From CAIYRG01 sp036273455 (GTDB lineage: Bacteria; Pseudomonadota; Alphaproteobacteria; Micropepsales; Micropepsaceae): a stretch of DNA of 9,290 nucleotides. The DNA lies in NCBI GenBank assembly GCA_036273455.1, contig DASUHP010000144.1, forward strand, positions 1 to 9,290, given 5' to 3'. The notes under the pieces are model-generated. The model was not told the DNA's origin. It saw only the letters and a list, made by a program, of their open reading frames with translations, and made no database searches. This document shows, in pieces, positions 1-6,714 of this stretch. Positions within the stretch are counted from its first letter, which is position 1, and each line of letters opens with the position of its first letter. A program made the translations under genes and the position numbers.

Positions 1-1
1 C

Positions 2-463
2 ATATTCCAGATCGCGCCCGGCACAACCGGGGAATCGCTGTGGCTGTCGCAAATCGCGGCTGAAGCCGCACGCGATTGGGCGATCCTGGCCGCCGAACGC
101 AATGACAAGACGCCGCGAAAGGACCTCGGCAGTGGAAAGCGTTCAACCGATGGACGCACGTTGCCAGCAATGGCGAAGCATCTCGCGCCCACGGGTGAAG
201 TGCGGCTGCACGACAATCCGAAGAGCACGCTCTACAATACCGATGGCCAGATCTTTTCCGATGCTGGACTGCCTGTGGTGCTCTTCATGGAAAATTATGA
301 CATCAACCGCGAAGGATATCACGATACGCACGACACCATGGCCAATATCGATTTGGACTATGGAGCTGCCGTAGCGGCGATTGCCATCGAAACGGTGGCA
401 CGCGCGGCGGCGGGATGGGAGCGACCGGCAGGGCCATCCACGATCCACCGGTCGATTTTCTAA
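2..463 (+). CDS. M28-family zinc metallopeptidase, C-terminal part (5' end outside window)
   Basis: The frame is open from base 2 and encodes 153 residues before TAA, so this is the tail of a longer gene. The end of the protein matches M28-family (aminopeptidase-like) zinc peptidases: a strand of the type SDAGLPVVLFMENYDIN, then GYHDTHDTMANID, then an alanine-rich final helix. In this family the His of the YHxxxDT motif is the last zinc ligand, and it is present here (YHDTHDT). The other zinc ligands and the general base lie upstream and cannot be checked. M28 enzymes release amino acids or cleave peptides and are often exported; any signal peptide would lie outside the window. The stop overlaps by four bases the stop of the convergent PIN toxin gene, so no terminator separates them. 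Family assignment is good; the exact substrate is unknown. Confidence 0.82.
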   Translation: MFQIAPGTTGESLWLSQIAAEAARDWAILAAERNDKTPRKDLGSGKRSTDGRTLPAMAKHLAPTGEVRLHDNPKSTLYNTDGQIFSDAGLPVVLFMENYDINREGYHDTHDTMANIDLDYGAAVAAIAIETVARAAAGWERPAGPSTIHRSIF

Positions 464-873
464 CACGCTAACACCATTGCATGACCCTGCTCCGCATAAG
501 CGAGCAAACTCCTATCGCGCGTGACAAGTCTGAATCCGCCTTCCCTTGCGGTTGAAAGCAAAATTCGGTCGATCGGGTCTTTCGGAGGGGAACCTGGAAG
601 AAACGAAGATCCGATAAGAATGCGAGCCGAGATAGCGGCGAGGCGCACACCCGGGGCGTCGAACAGGCGCTCAAACCAGGCGAGCGGGTCCACAGATAGT
701 GGCAACCGATTGCGTGCGACAAGTAGGCCGATTTCCCAACTCGTCATGACAGAAAGGTAAATGGGCTCACTGTTGTCGTAAGCCGCATTCAGAGCGTCTG
801 CCGCTTTCTCCGAGATCGGTTCTCCTTCAGCGATCCATATGGCGGCGCAAGTGTCGAGCAGGAGCGGACTCAC
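460..873 (-). CDS. PIN-domain ribonuclease toxin (VapC-like) of a type II toxin-antitoxin pair
   Basis: This encodes 137 residues, the usual size of a single-domain PIN toxin. The acidic metal-binding residues are in the expected places: D7 in the N-terminal LLLDT motif, E47 in SWEIGLL, D102 in KDPIDRILLSTA and D120 in LVTRDRSLL. PIN toxins are Mg2+/Mn2+-dependent endoribonucleases that cut tRNA, rRNA or mRNA and arrest growth until bound by their antitoxin; the target here is not predictable. The start is GTG at 873-871, forming a GTGA overlap with the stop of the antitoxin gene, so the two should be co-translated with antitoxin first. The 3' end overlaps the M28 peptidase stop on the other strand. 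All four acidic positions are intact, so the toxin is probably active. The VapC-like family call is confident; assignment to a specific VapC subfamily is not made. Confidence 0.9.
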   Translation of the reverse strand: MSPLLLDTCAAIWIAEGEPISEKAADALNAAYDNSEPIYLSVMTSWEIGLLVARNRLPLSVDPLAWFERLFDAPGVRLAAISARILIGSSFLPGSPPKDPIDRILLSTAREGGFRLVTRDRSLLAYAEQGHAMVLAC

Positions 874-1445
874 TTCTTGTCATCGCCCCACGCGCGTTCT
901 GCCCATTCGGGATCGGCGGGGCTGGTCAGATCAGTACCGGCGACAAGGCGAATTTGTCCCCGCAATGCGCCGTAGAGAGGGTGCCAGCATCGGCTCAACT
1001 GCTCGGACAATGCGCTGTCGCTCCCTGGGTAGGGACGGGCGGTATCCGCCAGTCCTGGTTTAGACGAAGGCGTGGAAACTGCCTCCATTGGTTTCTCGCG
1101 CCACGATCGAAGCTCTTGCCGCAAGTGGGCGAAACGATCGCTACCTTTCGCTTTTTGCTTCGCCAAGTCTTCGGGAGAAAAAGGCCCCTTTCTTTCAAAA
1201 GTGACGCAATGATGTATCAGATCGACATCTCTCGTCTTGAATCCGGCGCGCTGCCACACCTTTCCTGCCCCGTTCGCCCACCAAGCCCTGTGTTCATAGG
1301 CCGAGCTCGGAAGTTGCAAACCAATACAGTTCTCGATCTCGCTGAAACTCATGGTTACAGTTACCTCCCCAATCTCCTTGAGCCTGGCCTTTTCTTTTTC
1401 CAGAAGTTTCCGTAGGGAAGCGAATTTTTCGAACCGCTGTTTCAT
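870..1445 (-). CDS. Probable antitoxin: DUF7662-like N-terminal domain fused to a PIN-toxin-binding tail
   Basis: The gene encodes 191 residues from ATG at 1445. The frame is open further upstream to 1772, but that part is antisense to ubiD coding sequence and has no protein-like character. The 1445 start follows a GAGG ribosome-binding sequence (1455-1458, 9-nt spacing) and a recognisable promoter. Residues 1-25 are a charged, probably helical segment. Residues ~29-86 (FSEIENCIGLQLPSSAYEHR, then RAWWAN and a VTFER ending) resemble the DUF7662 domain, whose function is not established as far as I know. Residues ~87-155 are a polar, Pro/Ser-rich stretch without a recognised domain. Residues ~156-184 (HPLYGALRGQIRLVAGTDLT, then PADPEWAERAW) resemble the C-terminal toxin-binding tails of antitoxins paired with PIN toxins. 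Position directly before the PIN gene, with a GTGA overlap, supports an antitoxin role. The overall role is inferred from context and this tail. Confidence 0.75.
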   Translation of the reverse strand: MKQRFEKFASLRKLLEKEKARLKEIGEVTVTMSFSEIENCIGLQLPSSAYEHRAWWANGAGKVWQRAGFKTRDVDLIHHCVTFERKGPFSPEDLAKQKAKGSDRFAHLRQELRSWREKPMEAVSTPSSKPGLADTARPYPGSDSALSEQLSRCWHPLYGALRGQIRLVAGTDLTSPADPEWAERAWGDDKK

Positions 1446-1472
1446 GGCTCCGAGCCTCTGTGTGCAACGATC

Positions 1473-1498
1473 TATATAACAATAATTACAGTTATATA
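1473..1498. promoter_or_regulatory. 26-bp palindromic operator candidate upstream of the antitoxin
   Basis: The arms TATATAAC (1473-1480) and GTTATATA (1491-1498) are perfect inverted repeats around a 10-bp centre that itself contains the palindrome TAATTA (1483-1488). Only two of the 13 base pairs of symmetry are broken. It overlaps the predicted -10 box and spacer and reaches into the -35 box of the toxin-antitoxin promoter. The natural inference is that the antitoxin, alone or complexed with toxin, binds here as a dimer and represses its own operon. There is no T-run in either direction to make it a good terminator. Confidence 0.65.
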
Positions 1499-1501
1499 CA
1501 A
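1473..1501 (-). promoter_or_regulatory. Predicted promoter of the toxin-antitoxin pair
   Basis: Read on the minus strand there is a -35-like TTGTAT (1501-1496), a 17-bp spacer and a -10-like TATATA (1478-1473). This predicts a transcript start near 1466 and a ~20-nt leader before the antitoxin ATG at 1445. It sits in a short, strongly AT-rich island between GC-rich genes and coincides with a palindrome, the layout expected for an autoregulated toxin-antitoxin promoter. The boxes match the consensus only partly, so this is a prediction. Confidence 0.6.
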
Positions 1502-1513
1502 GGCCCAGGAGTA

Positions 1514-3040
1514 TTACTTCCAGATCGGCTTCCCGGCACCGGGCAATTTGAGCCGCGGCCATTTTTCCGTCACGGTGCGGATGATCTCGTCGCTCATGCG
1601 GATTTCGCGGCCCCATTCGCGCTTGATCTCGGGCGGCCATTTGTTGGTCGCATCGAGCCCGATCTTTGAGCCGAGACCGGAGTCGGGCGCGGCAAAATCC
1701 AGGTAATCGATCGGCGTATTTTCGATCATCGTCACATCGCGCGCGGGATCCATCCGCGTGGCAATTGCCCACATCACGTCGTTCCAGTTGCGGCAGTCGA
1801 TTCCTTCATCGACGATGATCACCCATTTTGTGTACATGAACTGGCGCAAATAGGACCAGATGCCAAGCATCAAACGCTTGGCATGACCCGGATAGGCCTT
1901 GCGGATACTGACCACTGCGATGCGGTAAGAACAGCCTTCCGGCGGGAGCCAGAAATCGACAATTTCTGGAAACTGCTGCTGCAACAGCGGAATGAACATC
2001 TCATTGAGCGCTGCGCCCAGTGTCGATGGCTCGTCGGGTGGACGGCCGGTGAAGGTTGAAAGATAGACCGCGTCGCGGCGCATGGTGATCGCGGTGACCG
2101 TGAACACCGGGAACGGTTCGACGGAATTGTAATAGCCGGTGTGGTCGCCGTACGGACCTTCGGGGTGTGTCTCCGTCAGCGACACTTCACCCTCGATGAC
2201 GATTTCGGCTTCCGCCGGTACTTTCAGGGGCTGACTCACGCAATCGGTCAGTTCGGCGGCGGCGCCGCGGATGAGACCGGCGAATTGATATTCTGACAGC
2301 GTATCCGGCACCGGGGTGACCGCGGCGATGATCGTGCCGGGATCCGCGCCGATCACCGCTGCGGCAGGGAAGGGCGCGGCTGTGTCCTTTGCCCAGCGGC
2401 GATGTTGCTGCGCGCCGCCACGGTGCCGCAGCCAGCGCATGATCGTCTGGTTGCGATTCAGCAGCTGCATCCGGTAGATGCCGAGATTGAAATTGTCTTC
2501 GCGCGATTCACCGGGACCTTTTGTGACCACCAGAGGCCAGGTGATCAGCGGTGCAGGTTCGTCCGGCCAGCAGGTTTGGACGGGAAGAGTATTGAGGTCG
2601 ACCTGCGATCCTTCGAGGACCAATTCCTGGCAGGGCGCGCGACGCGTCGATTTCGGCCGCATGGCAAGGGCCGCTTTTGCCAGCGGCAACATGCCGAGCG
2701 CTTCGCTCATGCTGCGTGGCGGTTCGGGCTGGCGCAAACTCGCGAGCAATGAGCCGACCTCGCGCAATGACGCTGCATCGCGACGCTCAACGCCACCAAG
2801 GGTCACGCCCATCGCGACTCGTTTTTCACTGCCAAACAGATTCACCAAAACCGGAAGTGTTGAGCGCGTGCCGTCGGCTTTGACCGCATTCTCGAAAATC
2901 ACTGCGGGCCCGCGCCCGTCAAGCAGCCGCGTCTGGATTTCGGTCATTTCGAGGACCGTCGACACCGGCTCGGACACCCGGACCAGTTCGCCTTCTGATT
3001 CGAGGCGGGCAAGAAAATCGCGCAGCGAGCGGTAGCTCAT
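1514..3040 (-). CDS. ubiD: UbiD: 3-octaprenyl-4-hydroxybenzoate carboxy-lyase (prFMN-dependent decarboxylase)
   Basis: The protein has 508 residues, close to the ~497 of the E. coli enzyme, and the match runs end to end. UbiD removes the carboxylate of 3-polyprenyl-4-hydroxybenzoate in ubiquinone synthesis, using prenylated FMN made by UbiX. Recognisable family blocks include FNLGIYRMQL (184-193) and IMRWLRHRGG (200-209), which contribute to cofactor/metal binding, GADPGTIIAAVTPVPDTLSE (231-250), EGPYGDHTGYY (294-304), GRPPDEP (332-338), LPPEGCSYRIAVV (365-377), TRMDPARD (428-435) and SGLGSKIGLDATNKWP (454-469). The ATG at 3040 overlaps the stop of the upstream permease (ATGA), implying translational coupling. 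The frame is open to 3268, but that extension is antisense-like within the permease gene. A MARHM start at 3052 is a minor alternative. UbiX is not next to it here. No terminator was seen between its stop and the antitoxin promoter. Confidence 0.96.
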   Translation of the reverse strand: MSYRSLRDFLARLESEGELVRVSEPVSTVLEMTEIQTRLLDGRGPAVIFENAVKADGTRSTLPVLVNLFGSEKRVAMGVTLGGVERRDAASLREVGSLLASLRQPEPPRSMSEALGMLPLAKAALAMRPKSTRRAPCQELVLEGSQVDLNTLPVQTCWPDEPAPLITWPLVVTKGPGESREDNFNLGIYRMQLLNRNQTIMRWLRHRGGAQQHRRWAKDTAAPFPAAAVIGADPGTIIAAVTPVPDTLSEYQFAGLIRGAAAELTDCVSQPLKVPAEAEIVIEGEVSLTETHPEGPYGDHTGYYNSVEPFPVFTVTAITMRRDAVYLSTFTGRPPDEPSTLGAALNEMFIPLLQQQFPEIVDFWLPPEGCSYRIAVVSIRKAYPGHAKRLMLGIWSYLRQFMYTKWVIIVDEGIDCRNWNDVMWAIATRMDPARDVTMIENTPIDYLDFAAPDSGLGSKIGLDATNKWPPEIKREWGREIRMSDEIIRTVTEKWPRLKLPGAGKPIWK

Positions 3041-4482
3041 GTGACGCGCCATTTCCACGCCGGCGCGCGATAGCGGCCATAGAAGAAATAAATCGCGATC
3101 CCGATGATCGTCCACAGGATCAAGCGCAGCCATGTCGCATTGGACAGGCTGAACATCATCACTCCGCAGGTGAACACGCCGAGCGGCGCCACGGCCCACA
3201 CAAATGGAGTGCGAAACGGCCGTCGCACATTGGGAGCACTGAGACGCAGAATCATGACCCCGGCGCAAACCGCGATGAATGCGATCAGTGTACCGATCGA
3301 AACCAGATCGGCGAGTATATCGAGGGGAAAGATCGCCGCCAGCGCCGCCGCGGCGATACTGGTGACCAAAGTCCCCTGAAACGGGGTCTGATACTCTGGA
3401 TGTACCGTGGCAAAAACGGACGGCAGAAAACCGTCACGCGCCATGGCAAAGAAGATGCGCGATTGGCCATATAGCGAAACGAAAGTGACGGTCGCGAGCC
3501 CGGCAAGTGCGGCGACATCGACCGGCAGCACCAGCCAGTGCAATGCGCCGACCTGGCCCACAGCGAAAGACATTGGATCCGGTACGTCGAGCTTTCGCCA
3601 GTCGGTGATGCCAGTGAGCACCACGGCGATCAGCACGTAAAGCCCGGTGCAAATCGCCAGCGAACCTAGAATTCCGATGGGAATGTCGCGCCGTGGCTCG
3701 CGGGCTTCCTGTGCGGCAACCGAGACGCTTTCAAAACCGATAAAGGCGAAGAAGATCAGCCCCGAAGCCGCCAGAATTCCGCTCAATCCGAAATGCCCCC
3801 ACTGACCGGTGTTGGGCGGGATGAAGGGAGTTAGATTCGCGCCGCTGACATGGGGCAGCCCGAAAAAGATCACCAGCAGGATGATTCCGGTTTTGATCGC
3901 GACCAGCACATTGTTGAACCTTGCCGACTCCTGCACTCCGATCAGCAGGATCACGGTCAGGAACGCGATCAGCGCGATCGCGGGGAGGTTCACAATCGCG
4001 CCGGTGAAATGCAGCTCGGCAATGCCCGGTCCGGCGATCGGCGCCGCGGCAAATGCAGCGGGAAAAGGTATCGAGAGATTCTGCAGCAGGCTCACAAGAT
4101 AGCCGGACCATCCAACGGAAACGGTCGACGCCGAGACGAGATATTCCAGCACCATATTCCAGCCAATAAACCACGCCATGAACCGGCCCATGGTCGCATA
4201 AGCATAAGTATAGGAGCTGCCTGATTCCGGGATGAGGGATGCAAACTCCGCGTAGCACAATCCCGCGAACAGACAGCCCATGCCGGCAAGGCCAAATGAA
4301 ATCAATACCGCGGGGCCGGCATGCTGGGCTGCGGCCGTGCCGGCGATGACGAAAATTCCCGCCCCGATGATTTCGCCGATACCGATCATGATCAGGCTGG
4401 ATGGGCCCAGCGCGCGATGCAGGCGATGCGCCTCGCTGACCACCGGATCCGGATTGGCGATGCCTTCCGGCTCGGCTGTCAT
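3037..4482 (-). CDS. APC-superfamily amino acid permease, CAT-like (second of a tandem pair)
   Basis: This encodes 481 residues with about twelve hydrophobic segments, typical of the cationic amino acid transporter (CAT) branch of the APC superfamily; it should be an inner-membrane amino acid importer. After a short hydrophilic N-terminus come the first helix with GIGEIIGAGIFVIAG (~34-48), the block GLCYAEFASLIPESGSSYTY, and the family block GFESVSVAAQEAREPRRDIP before a later helix. In the CAT family the first-helix motif normally reads GIGAIIGAGIF; here the Ala is Glu (codon 37, GAA at 4374-4372). The start is ATG at 4482, seven bases after the stop of the paralogue upstream. No strong ribosome-binding site is visible, so coupling to that gene is likely. 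Its stop overlaps the ubiD start. The paralogue has exactly the same predicted length and is collinear throughout. The transported amino acid cannot be read from the sequence. Confidence 0.9.
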   Translation of the reverse strand: MTAEPEGIANPDPVVSEAHRLHRALGPSSLIMIGIGEIIGAGIFVIAGTAAAQHAGPAVLISFGLAGMGCLFAGLCYAEFASLIPESGSSYTYAYATMGRFMAWFIGWNMVLEYLVSASTVSVGWSGYLVSLLQNLSIPFPAAFAAAPIAGPGIAELHFTGAIVNLPAIALIAFLTVILLIGVQESARFNNVLVAIKTGIILLVIFFGLPHVSGANLTPFIPPNTGQWGHFGLSGILAASGLIFFAFIGFESVSVAAQEAREPRRDIPIGILGSLAICTGLYVLIAVVLTGITDWRKLDVPDPMSFAVGQVGALHWLVLPVDVAALAGLATVTFVSLYGQSRIFFAMARDGFLPSVFATVHPEYQTPFQGTLVTSIAAAALAAIFPLDILADLVSIGTLIAFIAVCAGVMILRLSAPNVRRPFRTPFVWAVAPLGVFTCGVMMFSLSNATWLRLILWTIIGIAIYFFYGRYRAPAWKWRVT

Positions 4483-4489
4483 CCGCGGT

Positions 4490-5935
4490 TCATTCCGCAG
4501 GGCGCTTCACCAGCACCCATTCCGGCTCTTTTCCGTGGCGGGCGCCATAGAAGCCGAAGATCAGGAGCCCGATGATGGTCCACACGACCAGGCGCAGCCA
4601 TGTGTCGATCGGCAGGAAGGCCATCATGAACAGGCACATTCCAACGCCGAGGGGCGCCACAAGCCATACCGCGGGCGTGCGGAACGGACGCACGGCATCG
4701 GGCGCCTTGCGGCGCAACACCAGGGTGGAGACGCAGACAATCACGAAGGCCAATAACGTCCCAATCGAGACGAGTTCGCCTAGAATTCCCAGTGGGACAA
4801 TTCCTGCCAGCAGCGCCGCGACAAAGCCGGTGGCCATGGTGCCGAGCCACGGCGTCCGGAATTGCGGATGGATGCGCGAAAACACGGAGAAAAACAGACC
4901 GTCGCGTGACATCGCATAGAAAATCCGCGATTGCCCGAGCAGCAAAACCAGCACAACTGAGGCGAGGCCAACCACCGCGGCGATATTCACCAGCACGCCC
5001 AGCCAGGCGAGCTGTGGGCCGGCTGCATTAATCGCGACGAAAACGGGCTCTGCCACATTGAGCGTCATGAACGGGGCCAGGCCGGTCATGACGAGTGACA
5101 TCAAAATATACAGGACCGTGCAAATGACGAGCGACCCGAGGATGCCGATCGGCATATCGCGCTGTGGATTGCGCGCTTCCTGTGCGGCAACCGAGACCGC
5201 GTCGAAGCCAATATAGGCGAAGAAGATCACGCCGGTGGCGCGGAAAACACCACTCCAGCCGAACTGGCCCCAGGTGCCGGTATTGGGGGGAACAAATGGC
5301 GTGAGATTGGCGCTGCGAATCAGGGGTATGCCAAACGCGATCACCAGCACCACGATGAACAGCTTGATACCGACCATCGCCGCATTGAACCGGGCGGAGG
5401 CACGGATGCCGACCACCAAAAGGGTGCTGGCAAGTCCAATCACCACGACTGCCGGGACATTGAAATATGCGCCGGTGGTCGAGACGTCCTGGAAACTCGT
5501 CATCGAGATCGGCGCGGAAGAAAACTCTTTCGGGATGTTCCAGCCCATCTGTGACATCAGTTCGACGAAATAGCCTGACCAGCCGACCGCAACCGTGGAA
5601 GCGGCCGCCATATATTCGAGGACGAGATTCCAGCCGATGATCCAGGCGAGGAATTTGCCCATGCTCGCGTAAGTGTAGGTATAGGCGCTGCCGGCCACCG
5701 GGATCATGCAGGCAAATTCGGCATAGCACAGACCGGCAAACAGGCAGCCCGTGCCGGCGATGATGAAGGAGAACATGACGCCAGGCCCGGCATAGGCAGC
5801 GGCGGCATGGCCGGTGATGACGAAGATGCCCGCTCCGATGATCGCGCCAATTCCCAGGGACACGAGCTGCACCGGCCCGAGAGCGCGATGCAGCTCATGC
5901 GCTTCGCCTGCGGCAACTTCACCTTCGACAGACAT
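4490..5935 (-). CDS. APC-superfamily amino acid permease, CAT-like (first of a tandem pair)
   Basis: This encodes 481 residues with about twelve membrane helices and clear CAT-type APC blocks: GIGAIIGAGIFVITG in helix 1 (~28-42), GLCYAEFACMIPVAGSAYTY, GFDAVSVAAQEARNPQRDMP, and GQSRIFYAMSRDGLF. It probably imports amino acids by proton symport in the inner membrane; the substrate is unknown. The start is ATG at 5935, with a good GGGAG ribosome-binding site (5946-5942, 6-nt spacing), and the protein then begins directly with the family-like EAHELHRALGP. The same frame is open up to a GTG at 6049 that overlaps the methyltransferase stop as GTGA. That would add 38 residues unlike the family, so it is less favoured but not excluded. 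The gene is followed after 7 bp by its paralogue. Sequence identity to the paralogue is extensive at the protein level, with divergence concentrated in loops (e.g. residues ~128-150), which suggests an old tandem duplication. Confidence 0.92.
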   Translation of the reverse strand: MSVEGEVAAGEAHELHRALGPVQLVSLGIGAIIGAGIFVITGHAAAAYAGPGVMFSFIIAGTGCLFAGLCYAEFACMIPVAGSAYTYTYASMGKFLAWIIGWNLVLEYMAAASTVAVGWSGYFVELMSQMGWNIPKEFSSAPISMTSFQDVSTTGAYFNVPAVVVIGLASTLLVVGIRASARFNAAMVGIKLFIVVLVIAFGIPLIRSANLTPFVPPNTGTWGQFGWSGVFRATGVIFFAYIGFDAVSVAAQEARNPQRDMPIGILGSLVICTVLYILMSLVMTGLAPFMTLNVAEPVFVAINAAGPQLAWLGVLVNIAAVVGLASVVLVLLLGQSRIFYAMSRDGLFFSVFSRIHPQFRTPWLGTMATGFVAALLAGIVPLGILGELVSIGTLLAFVIVCVSTLVLRRKAPDAVRPFRTPAVWLVAPLGVGMCLFMMAFLPIDTWLRLVVWTIIGLLIFGFYGARHGKEPEWVLVKRPAE

Positions 5936-5937
5936 GA

Positions 5938-5946
5938 TCTTCTCCC
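5938..5946 (-). promoter_or_regulatory. Ribosome-binding site that decides the first permease start
   Basis: On the minus strand GGGAGAAGA lies immediately before ATG 5935, with the GGGAG core ending 6 nt from the start codon. It supports 5935 over the upstream in-frame GTG (6049) and ATG (5977). Confidence 0.7.
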
Positions 5947-6045
5947 GGCTGATGGATTGAATGTCGCATGCGCTCATGTCCCCCGCAACGTCACGGTCCA
6001 CCGCAACGGCGGCGGGCGTGACACGAAGCTGTTCGAGGCTCTGCC

Positions 6046-6714
6046 TCACGGCAGCAGGCGGTAGACCGAAGTTTCGCGCGACTCCCGATCCTCGATTTCC
6101 CGCGAGGTGGGAATGTCATAAGTCGCGAGCGTGACCATCCCGGACGCAGGAAGATAGCTGCGTCCCGGATCGCCGATTAGTACCTCGGTGCCGTCTGCCG
6201 CCAGCTGCTTCAGCCAGGCGATGGCGCGCTCCGCGAGCGGGCGTTCATAGCAAATGTCGCCCGCACAGACGATGTGCCATCGTCCACTACCGCCGATGAT
6301 GTCGTACTCAATCTGTTCGATATAGACTCCGTTCGCGGCCGCGTTGATTTCCATTGCCGTGAGCGCGCCGGCATCGATTTCCGTGGCAATCACGGGCGCT
6401 GCGCCCGCGAGCGCAGCGGCTATGGCCACAAGTCCCGAACCGGAACCGAAATCGAGCACGCATTTGCCGGAAAATTCACTGCGCCGATCGAGAATATAGC
6501 GCGCGAGTGCCTGTCCGCCCGGCCAGGCAAATGCCCAATAGGGCGGCGGTGTGTCGCCGGAGCCCGCGGCTCTCGCATAAAGCTCGACTTCGGTTTGCTG
6601 CCAGAAAGCCAGCATGTCACGCGCAAGATGAAGTTTAATCTCCGGCACGACGGCCGGGCATCGCAACTCCGTGTAGGCGTCGATCAGGCGAAGGGCGCGG
6701 CCGTCTCTGCTCAA
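6046..6714 (-). CDS. Class I SAM-dependent methyltransferase, ETF-beta lysine methyltransferase-like
   Basis: The protein has 222 residues. The SAM-binding motif I is VLDFGSGSG (86-94), followed by an acidic second strand TEIDA (111-115), a motif AGDICYE (151-157) and GDPGRSYLP (181-189). The N-terminal block PPPYWAFAWPGGQALARYIL (57-76) is characteristic of the seven-beta-strand family containing ETFBKMT, which methylates lysine of the electron-transfer flavoprotein beta subunit; bacterial members often carry vague methyltransferase or PrmA-like names. The substrate is therefore inferred: protein lysine is most likely, and ETF-beta is a good candidate. The start is TTG at 6714-6712, giving a TTGA overlap with the ubiA stop. 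No suitable ATG/GTG precedes the conserved block, and the next internal Met (34) would remove conserved N-terminal sequence (VVPEIKLHLA). Tight coupling to ubiA places it in the same transcript. Confidence 0.85.
   Translation of the reverse strand: MSRDGRALRLIDAYTELRCPAVVPEIKLHLARDMLAFWQQTEVELYARAAGSGDTPPPYWAFAWPGGQALARYILDRRSEFSGKCVLDFGSGSGLVAIAAALAGAAPVIATEIDAGALTAMEINAAANGVYIEQIEYDIIGGSGRWHIVCAGDICYERPLAERAIAWLKQLAADGTEVLIGDPGRSYLPASGMVTLATYDIPTSREIEDRESRETSVYRLLP

Noticed and set aside
954..1415. Plus-strand open frame opposite the antitoxin gene
   Set aside because: Antisense to the antitoxin, which is supported by its promoter, overlap with the toxin and domain matches; the translation has no recognisable features.
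1473..1498. The palindrome as a ubiD transcription terminator
   Set aside because: It is downstream of ubiD and could fold in RNA, but the stem is almost entirely A-U and no T-run follows; its coincidence with promoter boxes fits an operator better.
1446..1772. N-terminal extension of the antitoxin to 1772
   Set aside because: It would run through the end of ubiD in antisense, across the promoter palindrome, and the residues are Arg/Asp-rich and unstructured; ATG 1445 fits the promoter and ribosome-binding site.
3041..3268. N-terminal extension of UbiD to 3268
   Set aside because: It lies within the end of the permease gene; UbiD homologues begin near MSYRSLRDFL, and ATG 3040 gives the ATGA overlap.
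5028..5729. Minus-strand open frame (233 codons) inside the first permease gene in another frame
   Set aside because: The permease frame is clearly the real one, with family motifs throughout; the alternative translation is Arg/His-rich without domain character.
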